From Buddleja alternifolia (Eukaryota; Streptophyta; Magnoliopsida; Lamiales; Scrophulariaceae), in NCBI GenBank assembly GCA_019426215.1, contig CM033400.1:11330568-11394567 (forward strand): 64,000 nt of DNA, written 5' to 3'. Positions within the stretch are counted from its first letter, which is position 1. Each line of letters starts with the position of its first letter. The notes beneath the pieces were generated by a model. That model saw nothing but the letters and a program-made list of their open reading frames with translations. It was not told the DNA's origin and did not search any database. The translations under genes were made by a program, and so were the position numbers. This document shows positions 12,525 to 24,600 of the stretch, piece after piece.

Positions 12525-14299
12525 CTAGCGTTTCTTCCCCTTTTTCAGTTGGGCTTGTTCACGTTCCCAATCCCTTGATCGTTTGATAATGTCGTCCTTG
12601 AGTGTGTTCAAATCACAAGTGAGGATTTTCTCCAGATAAAGTGCTCTCAATCTAGTGAGTTTTGCAACTTGTCCTTTCTGCATTATATAAATATTAAAGT
12701 TAGATAGACAGGAAAATAAAAATTTTCAGAAACTTTCAGTTCGTAGAATAAAAAAGTGTAAATCATTACGCTTTCTGCACCCAATTCTGCATCCCAAGTC
12801 TTTAATCCCCCACCGAAGTAAGTTTCCATGTGACGCATTACAAAAACACCACAGTCCGAGCTGTTTCTGTGCGTACGCCATGGCATTGGAAGCCGTTCCA
12901 TTTCTACCGTCGACAATGCTTGTGCAGCTGGATGGTTCATATCATTCAGGAATTTGGTAAACATGGCCCTCTGTTTTGAAACAATCAAACAAAAAAGCTA
13001 TGAGGCACAGTGTATAAATATATTAATATCATTATACAGTACATTATCGACTTAATATACAGTGTATAATTAATAATTATACACTGTATACACAATCATT
13101 ATACAGCAGTATAATATTATTAACAGTGTATTATCTTATCATTATTAAGTGGGTTAATTGTGTGATAATGAAGATTTAACACATATATATTGACATAAAA
13201 AAAATAAACATTAGTGTTTAAAGGATTGTTACCAAAGTGAATGGCACATGTTGGTATTTGTTTTCGAACGACACATCCGTTTTGCTATTGTCAAGGATCT
13301 CAATAGCTGGCTGCTTCAAATTAAAGCACATCACGTAGTAGTGTCCAGCGTGAAGAATAGGAAAGACAACCTATATATCGATGGGATGAAAGTGGTGTTA
13401 ATGAATCTCCATAAAATTCGATAATTTTAACAATGTAACGGTGTTAGCTTACCAACGTTACATCGGTTATGTTCACTCTTGGAAACATGTTCAGACGATT
13501 TGTGATGTTTTCCACGAATTTTTGATGCAGTGCATCATCATGTTTGGCGCTTTTGTTTGTCGTGAAGAAAACCTGTTATCAAATTTTTAAAAAAAATTAG
13601 TTAGCGAGCAGAACATTATATCGTATGCATTAACAAGAAGTAAAGAAGTATATTCTACCGTGTCGGACACATGGAAAAAAAATCTAAGCGGTGATGCGGG
13701 TGCTCTTGTTGACTCGCCATTGTTCAACAGGTATGACCAGAGGTCTATGACTCCAGATAAAAGCTCGGTCCGTTGAGACAATGTCTTTACATCCCAAATA
13801 TAGCCAAGTACATCACCACTTGTGAAAACAACAGTTCTGTAAAATCATATATATAGTGTAATAAGTTATTGTTCATTATACAGAATGTATAATGATGTAA
13901 TATCATGTTAATCAATATTACCATTATACATAGTACATTCGGTTATTACATAGTGTGTATTTAAAATTCAAAGGAATACAAATAGAACAATTGTATTATA
14001 AATGTACTCACATGTCGTCTTCGGCAACTTGATTCACCCAATCCCATAGCCTTTTTTCATTTGCGCCCTGTTTTGAGATTATATTCACAACCCGTTGAAC
14101 ATATGGAGAACACAAGTCTGGAGCTGGTCTGAATTTTCTCTTTGTTTCTCCAATGATCTCAACAGCCGGGGCAATGGTAGCGTCTGGATGAGGGAATCGT
14201 TCTGTGACAATGGATTTTTCGTCCCTTGTTGTCACATCTGGAGATGCTTGCTCAGACATATGGGAGGTGTCACCGGTGTATTGTCTAGCAATTGACAAC

Positions 14300-14680
14300 A
14301 CAGCCCCCTCTGGATCATCCTGACGCGGTTTCTCCGGTGTTTGTGTCAACAAGTTGAAGGTTGGCTGTGATTGTACTCGTGGACGTACTCTCTTAACCGG
14401 TGTAGTTTGTTCGGGTTAGAGAGGCGGATCAGCTGGGGCGGCTGCATGTTGTTCAGGTGAGGAAGGGGCACCTGGTTGATATGTTCTTGCCTCTGGTTCC
14501 CCCACTGGATCCTCCTGACGCGGTTTTGCCGGTGTTTGTGTCAACAAATTGAAGGTGGGCTGTGAATAAACCGGTGGACTTATTCTATTAACCTGTGTAG
14601 TTTGTTCGGGTTGGAGAGGCGGATCAGATTGGGCGGCTGCATGTTGTTCAGGTGAGGAAGGGGCATCCGGTTGATAAGAA
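14300..14680 (-). repeat. 195-bp (65-residue) in-frame tandem repeat in the Ulp1-like gene
   Basis: Two copies of a Pro/Gln-rich unit containing 'APSSPEQHAAA', then 'PEQTT', then 'SQPTFNLLTQTP' and 'KPRQ'. The period of exactly 195 bp keeps the frame. Copy two carries TAA at 14416-14418; copy one has CAA at 14611-14613. Confidence 0.85.
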
Positions 14681-15389
14681 CTTGTCTCTGATTTTGTTCT
14701 ATACAGTTTTTCAACATGATCTAACACCCTTTTTTCAATCACCTTCAACCGTGGATTTGATGGAAGAATGGAGTCACATGATTGGATGTATCCATTGTAC
14801 ATAATAAGCTTATCCACCAGGTCCAATGCAGCCCTTTCCAAATTGAAAATCATCCCCTGCGTATACAGTAGTGTTCAAACCATTATACACTATATTTAAG
14901 TACAATTATACATCATGTGATTGAAAAGTATACAGTTATAATAATTTGACTAATTACATAAAGATGCATACCTCTTCAAATGTATTCCAGTCCTTGATGG
15001 ATGCATCTGATACTGTGGGAGCTTCTAAAGAGGTAGTGGGTTGTTTGGGAGCTTCAATATGTTGTGCAACATGCTTCCCTTTGTTAGCCTTCATTTCCCA
15101 CTGCCCCTTTGATATGATCCCCTGGCCAAAAACTCCCTGTTTAATCTCTATGTTACTCTTTTCTCGTAGCGCAGAGTCTGTCCAAGTGAGCCAAGTTGGG
15201 ATTGATCTTGGTACTGTCCTATGCCCCTTGTAGTTGACTCTGTCAGCATACAATATCTGAATTTGGAGGAAAAGAAAAAAGTTGAGATCATATAAGTATA
15301 CAGTAACATGTAAACCATTATTCAGTATATGATAAACCATTTTACACTAGATAATATACTATTATACAGTGCTATTCATATAACACATT

Positions 15390-15870
15390 ATAACACATTA
15401 CAGGGTATGAGTTATACACTGTAAATTATACACATTATAACACATTATACACATTATAATGTGTTCATATAACACATTATAACACATTACAGGGTATGAG
15501 TTATACACTGTAAAATTTAGTGTTAAGTTCATTTAACACATTAGACACATTATACACTAAATCAACAAAAAATACATTATACACATTACACACATTATAA
15601 CACATTATAGTGTATGAGTTATACACTGTAAAATATAGTGTTAAGTTCATATAGCACATTATAACACATTATAGTGTATGAATTATACACTGTAAAATAT
15701 AGTGTTAAGTTCATATAGCACATTATAACACATTATAGTGTATGAGTTATACACTGTAAAATATAGTGTTAAGTTCATACAGCAAATTATAACACATTAC
15801 AGTGTATGAGTTATACACTGTAAAATACAGTGTTAAGTTCATTTAACACATTATACACATTATACACTAA
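15390..15870. repeat. 64-bp minisatellite in intron 2 of the Ulp1-like gene
   Basis: The word tgtatgagttatacactg starts at 15611, 15675 (one mismatch), 15739 and 15803, a regular 64-bp spacing. Two more diverged copies lie upstream near 15406 and 15490. Each unit contains the near-palindrome tatacactgta. Confidence 0.8.
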
Positions 15871-16906
15871 ATCAACAAAAACACATTATTGGAACACAAT
15901 CAACATCAGAAGAGGCACTGTAAACTTACAATCATAAATAGAAGAGGTCCAGTGTACATGCGTTTCGCCGGATCCTCTTCCCAAATGTGTTTTGTGTCTC
16001 CCAAACTATTCAGGACTAGTCCGGGCCAATTGTATATTGACAACTCATCAAGAGACCCCTTGAAATTGTGTATCTTCTTGTTGACGAATGGTGTACCAGG
16101 GGTCTCTATCAAGCAATTATACATAATCATCATAAAATTCAGCTTGAATTGAGTTGTGAGTTGTTTATCAGATTGAATTGCCTTCACGACCATTGACGCT
16201 GAAACTTTAAACTTTTTGGACTTATCAAGGCCAAATTGGTCAGTGAATGTGTCTAATCTCTTTTGATTTTTTACAGTGAGGTCTATAGGCCGCTTCCCGT
16301 GTGGAAATCCCAAAACCTCGGCCACATCATACTCTGTAATATTTATTTTTCCTCCGGGCAGAGTAAGCCTGAAATTTGCTGGATTTAAAGATTTTAGAAC
16401 TTTATATCCAAGCCGATGAGGCAGCTCTGTAATGTTGAAATCCAAAAAGGATCCGAACCCGGATTGTCTCACCCATTCCCGTTGTGGTTCGGTCAGTTTT
16501 GAAAGAGTATCCACCAAGACCTTCATCGATACTCTTATTCGTGTATATTCAACCACTTTCCTTTTCCCCTTTGGTGGCAGTTTGGATACGGTCTGGGTTT
16601 TCTGTTTTTTAGTTTTTGTTTTTACAGGAGGGCGGTGTGTCGCGCGTCTTTTCCGAGCAGCAGGTTGTTGGTCTGATTTGGTATATTCGTCTTGATCAGA
16701 CGATTCTTCTGCTGACTGTACGTATTCCTCATCAGTACTAGGTTGTTCAACACTAAGAGGCTCAACAACATCGGCAGGCACAAGTTGCAACCTCTCAATT
16801 GAATTGGTAGAGGATGAATCTGCTGCAGCATCTGCATTACAGAGTAGACAAAGACATCATACACTAAAAAATTACACAAATCCAGATTATACATACACAA
16901 ATATTA

Positions 16907-17470
16907 TACACAGTGTTATTCATTATTATACACTTTAATGAAAACCATTATACACCCAAATATGCAGTATGTGCATACACAGTACAATTAATATGATGTA
17001 TAATATTATACACAGTGTTATTCATTATTATACACTTTAATGCAAACCATTATACACCCAAATATGCAGTATGTGCATACACAGTACAATTAATATGATG
17101 TATAATATTATACACAGTGTTATTCATTATTATACATTACAATGCAAACCATTATACACCCAAATATGCAGTATGTGCATACACAGTACAATTAATATGA
17201 TGTATAATATTATACACAGTGTTATTCATTATTATACATTACAATGCAAACCATTATACACCCAAATATGCAGTATGTGCATACACAGTACAATTAAGAT
17301 GATGTATAATATTATACACAGTGTTATTCATTATTATACATTACAATGCAAACCATTATACACCCAAATATGCAGTATGTGCATACACAGTACAATTAAT
17401 ATGATGTATAATATTATACACAGTGTTATTCATTATTATACATTACAATGCAAATCATTATACATCTACG
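16907..17470. repeat. 102-bp minisatellite in intron 1 of the Ulp1-like gene, six copies
   Basis: The word cacagtgttattcattatta recurs at about 16909, 17011, 17113, 17215, 17317 and 17419, exactly 102 bp apart and nearly identical. Because 102 is a multiple of three, it creates a repetitive open frame on the plus strand, which I treat as spurious. The array lies wholly inside an intron whose splice junctions fit. Confidence 0.85.
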
Positions 17471-18034
17471 TTTTATATATTATACATTTAGAATGAAGAA
17501 AATGACGTAATTATATACAGCATATGTTACTCAAATATGCATATAACCGAACCATAATATTACACCCATAGGTACATAAGCCATCAAAACAAATAAAACC
17601 AGCGTATAAATACATTGCGCGTTCCCAATATAGTTGTAATACACAGAGTATACGTACAGAAGCCATCAAAATCTACAAAATACGTAATATTGTCACCCAT
17701 AGGTCGAAGAAGAAATGAAAAGTGTGTATAATCGATACCTGTTATTCTGGATGGATTTTTCGTCCTCATTTTTTGATGAAAATGAAATCGGTTTGCGAGA
17801 GTATCAGAACTAGGGTTCCCAGCTATAGAAAATTAGAGTTTAATTTTGGCAGGTTTTAAAAATGGGAGAGATTTCGACGAATCTGTATGTTTATTAGGGT
17901 TAAAATTCGGAGAGATTTCAGGGAAGACGGGGGAGAGAATGTAGGAGAGAATCGAGGTATAATGGGTGTAAATTACCAAAATACCCCGCAGACAGCTTAA
18001 TATTTGGGTTTCCCGCGTGTACAGTGAATAAATT

Positions 18035-18120
18035 GGACCGTTGGATTTAATTGATCCAATGGTGTATATTGGGTCTTATATCTTATCTAAGGGAGGGTAT
18101 GTATTAAATCTTGACCCTAT
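18035..18120 (-). repeat. MULE right terminal inverted repeat
   Basis: Inverted partner of 8207-8290. It is almost the same as the right end of the small family member (21540-21625), sharing 'ggatttaatt', 'tccaatggtgtatattggg' and 'gggtatgtatt'. Confidence 0.8.
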
Positions 18121-18952
18121 ATATAGATATATATATATATATATATTCATTGTTATACTTGAGTTTCTACGCTGCACTTTATATATAATCTACTTTTCAC
18201 AATTTTTCAAATGTGGGAGGCCGTAGGGTCGTTTCATTGGATGTATGATAAAATCTCATTATTTTATTGATGATAAAATAATAAAATATGTGTAATTTAT
18301 CAAGGGACTGATATATATTTACAATGTATAGCATCTACAAGACTCCTACATATGACTAAAATTGTAAATCTCTCTAGTTATTCTTCCCTACGGGATCATT
18401 TACTCTTCCAAGTCTGTTTTATCTTTCATTTTATTTATTTAATTACATACCAAGTGTATGTATAAAACTCACATCACGTGAACATAGAAAGAAAAACTTA
18501 TACAAATGGCTGACATATAAATGAAATAGGATACTCCATGGTTAGTATGAACTAATTGGAAGGCAATAGAAAAAGAAAAAGGGACTCGACGGGGAATAAT
18601 TGTCACAAAGGTTCAAATTAATAAACCTGTGTGCTAAAACATAAATTCCTCAAGAGGTATCACAGTGACAACTAATAGTTGTCCATGTCGTCATTATCAT
18701 GAAAGAATAAGCCAGATGGTGGTGGGACAGATAGATATAAACTCAAAATGTCCCACGATGTATTTAAACTTCTATGAGGGTTCTTCTAGTTACTTCAAGA
18801 AACTCCTCTACAGCACCGGCAGTAAAACAACCCCCAACAAATAATAATTTAAATACTCAACTGTTTGTTTTCAACTTTTCATCATCATATAATTAGAAAT
18901 CCTAATAACCAAAAATAGTTCTAATTATTATCAAGAGAAATTAAATAATATA
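18121..18952 (+). promoter_or_regulatory. Upstream region of the USP gene
   Basis: 832 bp separate the MULE end from the USP start codon. The first part is a (TA)n tract. There is a TATA-like 'aatttaaata' near 18848-18857, about 95-105 bp before the ATG, and an A-rich leader before the start. No other gene is seen. The MULE insertion placed new DNA within about 0.8 kb of the gene. Confidence 0.35.
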
Positions 18953-21620
18953 ATGGGTAAGGCGCGCTTGGTTGGGATTGGAATGGATTATTCAGAAACA
19001 AGCAAATCAGCTTTGAAGTGGGCAATCAATAATCTGATTGAAGAGGGTGATCATATTATCATGATTCATGTTGTTTCTCCAAAAGCTGATCCTACCAATA
19101 AGCAGCTGTTTGAAGATACTGGGTCGCGTAAGCTTCTTCTTAATTATATATAAATAATCTCTTTATTCTTCATTACATAATTTTATTTTTATCCCTAATT
19201 ATTATTATTTTGGATTTGTTTAGCGTTGATTCCGTTGGAAGAATTTAGAGAAATTAATGTGTCCAAATACTATGGACTCAACCCTGATCGTGAGGTTCTT
19301 GATATGCTTGATACAGTTTCCAAGGCTAAACGAGTACGTATATATGCATATGCCTCTCCCTAAATACACTTGATTGCTCATCTCATCTTGTATATATACA
19401 TATATATACACATAGATAGGGAATTAATATATACATATATAGGGAATTATATATATATATATATATGAAATTAATTGTATTTTTTTTTTTTGGACATATG
19501 GTTTGTGTGTTAGGTAAACATGAGTTTATCTAGTCTTTGACCACCAATTTGGCGTGGTTTACGTATCTTGGATGAACAACTTTATAGGCTTAATCTATGT
19601 TTCAAGTAGTTGAATTTAGAATTTTGAATTACTCATGTTTGAGTTCAGATGAATGAGAAATTAATGATTGAAGTTAGCCATTTCAAATTAAATATATAGA
19701 CAAGTTTGGTGCAGGAACCCATTTAATGGGTACCCACAAAGACCTGTCAATGAGTAGGTCTTATCTAGACCCAAATCTAAAACTTTGAGTTTAAATCTAG
19801 ACCAAAAATTAAGTTCAGACCTAAACCAAAACCTGACCCAAACCCAAAACAAGGCCCAAACTTTCAAAGCCCAAATCCAAACCTACCCAATATATATATG
19901 GTAAGGATCAAATACATACCTTGTCATTAGGTAAGATCTAAGACCCAATCTAGGCCTTTGATTCAATTTGATCCCAAGGTGTGGGTTTATCTCATTTTTT
20001 GGATTATTTAAATTGTTTTAATGCTGGGAGGGGCATTTTAGACAGAAAAAACGTAACAAACTCATGCTTGCCATAACAGATTCCTGATATTGCTCCATAA
20101 CAGATTCTGCTTCCCAATTTATTTTTTATTTCTAATTATAATTCGATCTATTTACAGAAATTATCAATTTCATTACTAGAATCTGAAATTTATTCATCAT
20201 TCATCAATTCTGCTTTCAAATTTATTTTTTCTTTTGAATCATAATTCCATTATACAGTATATTAATCATCAATATACAGTTTATTATATTCCATTATACA
20301 GTCCATATAACGTGATTATACAGTGTGGTATTAAATGCAATACTGAAAATCAGTTGTGTTTTGTTAGTTTTTAAGGCTTGTAAATAACAAATACATATCA
20401 TATAAACCATTATACAACATCTTATACAGTGTGATATTAGTGACAAACACAATTAGTGATTTTTAAATCATCACAGTCGCTTATAAACCACTATATAGTA
20501 GTATGTAAACCATTATACAGTAGTTTGTAAATCATTATACAGTGTATGTTTATAATCATTATAGTGTGTTTATTGCATTCAGTTTCTCATTTTTGCTTTT
20601 CGAGTATAATTGACTGTGTTTAACTTCATTTGTTTGGTTTGTGTGCACACATGATAATAAAATCATAATATATCTTATCTTAGTAATCTGAAGGTGCACG
20701 ACACTACCCTGTTTTTTCAGTTGCTTTCTTCCTGAAGGGTCTTAGATGTCAAAATCCTGAAATTTGAATTTACAACATAAATGTTGATGTTCATCTTTTT
20801 TCAATACCCCTGCTTCAGCCATTATATAAGTATGTACATGTATCACGATCTGTTGTAGTTTGTAATACTTCGGAGCGAATGAACTATGATAAAGTTGAAT
20901 TCTTTATGTAAATAAGTATCATTACTTTCAAGTAATGATACTAATTTACATAAAGATACTGTATATTATAACACAATATACAGTAAAATATAAGCCACTA
21001 TACAGAATCATATAAACCCATTATACAGTGAATACAATATCTAATAAACATTATTCAATAGCTAATTAATACATTATACAATAGCTAATACACAAATATA
21101 CAGTAGGAAGAGATTGATATTTCGCGATCGAATTTTCAGTTCGCGAAAATCTGTCATATTCATGGCTATTTTCCGGTCGTCTTCCCCAGCTAATTTCTGG
21201 TCGTCTTCGAGCAGCGACTCGCGTGAATTCCAGAAGTTCAATATTTCAGATTTTGGTTTTTTTAATCTCGATTTTCCAGAAATATTCAGAATTTCAGAAT
21301 TTTTTTTGGTGATAATCGACCGAAATCGGAGGTTAATACGATTCTATAAATTGATTGCGTTAATCGTGGTCTGAGATTGAGAGATTGAAGTGAAAATTTT
21401 CGTGGGTATCAGATTTGGAGAGATTGTAGGAGATTTTCTGTTATATTGGGTAAGTGGATGTTGTATAATCTTGTCATTTTGTCTATTATACCCCTAATCT
21501 TTATTTTTCAATTTTTACCGCCTGTTTATTCCTTATTTTTTGGACTGTTGGATTTAATTAATCCAATGGTGTATATTGGGTCTTAGATCTTATCTAAGAA
21601 AGGGTATGTATTCGATCTTG

Positions 21621-21665
<45 letters not shown>

Positions 21666-24600
21666 TTCCCTCAACTAAACCTAATGTCACCCAGCACCCA
21701 TCCTTCACTTCTCTCCATCGCCGCCCACCACCGCCGCTGCTAATCCACTCTCCACCGCCTATTCCTTCCTGCTCTTCTCTCGCTGACGTTGCCTCATCCT
21801 CTTCTTGTCCCACTGCCCCTCACTTCGCGCGCCTTCTCCCTTCTCCGCTCCCTTCCTCCCTTATCTCCCTTCTTCATTAGATTTTCAGTTTTTTCAATAA
21901 TATATATATATATAATATAATCTTTTGAATATATAATATTTTCGCAGATTATATAAATGATATTAAGAAGAATATATATATATATTGTATATATAAAAAT
22001 TATATATATATATATAATATATTTTATATTAAAATCTGAAATAATATATATACAAACTATAGATATAATATATTTTATATTAGAATCTTATATATACAGA
22101 TTATGTATATATTATATATATTATACATACATATAGATTATATAATAAATAATATATATATATATATTAAAAAGATTATATCAAATTTGTTAAAAAAATT
22201 ATATGTATATATATATATAGAGAGAGAGAGAGAGATTATGCTAATATTTGTTATTTTATTAAAACCAACATGTACATACACACACACATAAAAATAAAAA
22301 TTATTTGAATGTTTACTTATAAAAATAAAAGTATAATTAAAAAAAATTGATTTCCTACGCAGACCCATACAGAACCAAAACTTTGGGTCTAAGTTTGAGA
22401 TAGATCCGAAAATTTGGGTCTGGGTTTGGGTAATGCCTTCCCATTGTTAAGCATATCCCACATAGAAGAAATCGTTAAAGAATTGTAGACTTATTAGTCT
22501 ATATATTGGTAGAGTATGGGGTGGCCCTTGGGTCACCCATGTTTTTGGGAAGAGGGAGGATTTAGGTAAGGGACAGATCCAGGAATAAATTGTTGGGGCC
22601 GACATACCACAGAAGCAATTTTTTTGACAATACTTATACATAGATACTTAAATTTACTTTAGTTTAATAAATAAGTAAAATAACGATTATCACATGTAAA
22701 ACAAATAAACTTACCTTAAATAAAAAGATATGGTAGTTTCGAAATATATAAGTAATTAATGGAAAGGTTATCATCTATATGGCGTTCGTTTTTTTTATTA
22801 ATTAAAGATGGATATGGCATTTTTTGAGTATCTATTCATTATAGAATTTAATAGTAAATACATGTAAAAAAGCATATTACATTAATTTTGAACCTATTTG
22901 CTATAGTATTATCTAGAGATTTTATAGTTGAACTTATTATTTAATTTATCAGTAATATAACTTTTCCCCATATTTGTGTTTTATTTGATTTTTCATCTCA
23001 TTTTATTCGGAGTTGGTACATTTGTCTATTTCATTCTTAGATACAAGGAAATAATTTTAAAAATGATGCTAACGTCGTAACTAGCAATGTGTAATTAAGT
23101 GAAATAAAGAAAATAACATTAAATCAAAAATCGGAGATAAATCAATCGAACAATCTTAACTATCTTATAATGGTAATCTTTCAAAAAAAACATATAATGA
23201 AATAACTATTAACACTAATATAATATTTTATGCATATTTTGGGGTGGATAAACTCGAAATGGTTGAATTATTATAGTGTTTTTTTATCGTATTTAGATTT
23301 TTTGGAGTTGGGTAAATTATTCCTTCTCAACAATCATTCTATAAACCACTCTTATAGGCTTTAGGACAAGTACTTATTAATTCTAATCCTAATAAATATA
23401 TAGGAGAGAAGTTAAAAAAAAAAAGGTTAGAATTGTCTATAATTATTTGTTGATTTTGCTAATTGTCTTTTTCATTAAAAACAATGACCTTAAATAAAAA
23501 ATAATAATGAAAAAAAACAGACAAGAGGGGCCATTATTCATGAACTGTGCACGCAAGAAACCAATACAAATGACTTCAAACAAAAAGATATCATTAAGAG
23601 GGTAGCATGAGTTAAACCCTTGCCCTTAATGTTGAGATAAGGTCACTTTGCCAGCTACACTGCAGCTTCTCCTGGATCACATGTAAAACCTTAAACTATT
23701 TATCTTGTGGGGGGCCGCCATAAATATTTATATATATAATATAAAAATTGAAATGTCGAGAGGACCCCCCCCCCCCCACCCTACCCCCAAAATCTGACTT
23801 AGGTCGCAACTATGGGCCGGTTGGCCACTCGTTATATAGCATGTACGGTTCAGTCAAAACTGCATAGGTTCCATGGGAGTCTTTGGCTAAGAAATACAGA
23901 ACGGAGGATGCCGGCTTGAAGAATTTCGTAGTCAAAAAATTTTTGGATTTTAAGATGGTGGACTCGAAGTTTGTGGTTAGTTAAGTCCAAGAACTCCAAA
24001 TCTTTTTGCATGGAATTTATGTGGACAAGTGTCTGTCATAATTGAAAGTTTCCACCCCCTTGGAGAGACTTCAAGATCTATCTAAAGTATAAGCGGAAGG
24101 AGATGGGGCTTGAGGACTAGATCGTGGGGCTAAGTATTGAAGAAGACTATCCTCTGATAAGAAGTCTGTGAAACCACCACCGCCCATGGCTAACTTAGCT
24201 GAGTCAAGTACAAGTGCTAGTAAGAAACGAAAGCACCCAAGTACGAATTAGTCAACGGGAAATGGAAAGGACAAGAAACAGAAATTGAATGGAAATTGCT
24301 ACAATTGTGGGAAACCCAACCTTAAATCTAGGGACTGGAAGGAGCCGAAGAAGCATTAAGCTAATTAGGCTTAAGAGGTAATCAAGGAAAACTATGTGAC
24401 AGTTAACTTGTCAGAGATCAACGTCATTGCCGTTGTCTTTGAAGCCAATTTGGTTGATAACCTGATGGAGTGGTTTGTCGACACTGGGGCTACTTGTCAT
24501 ATTTTCTCTAACAAGGCGATGTTTTCAAAGTTGTGCAAAACCATACGTGGGAGTTAGTAGATCTCCCTAAAAGTAGCAAACCATTAGGTTCCAAATGGAC

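Larger units (their letters stand above)
12525..17769 (-). pseudogene. Ulp1-like (C48) cysteine protease gene of the MULE, nine exons, one premature stop
   Basis: Exons on minus: 17769-17739, 16831-15930, 15256-14972, 14856-14012, 13836-13659, 13572-13453, 13370-13233, 12970-12770, 12677-12525. Every junction is GT-AG and every phase fits, giving about 950 codons. The N-terminal half is a basic linker plus an alpha-helical region ('SGFGSFLDFNITELPHR', 'VAEVLGFPHGKRPIDL') typical of TE-borne Ulp1 proteins. A Pro/Gln-rich 65-residue tandem repeat follows. The C-terminal protease fold shows His in 'GHYYVMCF' (about residue 797), Asp in 'IEILDNS' (about 814) and Cys in 'SSDCGVFVMRH' (about 873). 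The Gln usually found six residues before the Cys appears to be His here. Codon 553 (14418-14416) is TAA where the sister repeat has CAA. The family cleaves SUMO-like conjugates; the role in the element is unknown. Confidence 0.85.
8207..18120. mobile_element. Autonomous-type Mutator-like element (MULE) with transposase and Ulp1-like genes
   Basis: The ends are long imperfect terminal inverted repeats: left GGATCAAATACATACC, right (read inward on minus) GGGTCAAGATTTAATACATACC. Similarity runs on for about 80 bp through 'aagacccaat' and 'gatcca'. Both ends abut (TA)n tracts (8184-8206; 18121-18150). Inside are two convergent split genes: a MuDR/FAR1-type transposase (+) and a C48 (Ulp1) cysteine-protease gene (-). 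MULEs that carry an Ulp1-like gene are known from plants. Each gene has one obvious disabling change, so this copy is probably not autonomous now. Confidence 0.85.

Noticed and set aside
17071..17496. 141-codon repetitive open frame on plus
   Set aside because: It is produced by the 102-bp array (a multiple of three) and lies in an intron of the opposite-strand gene.
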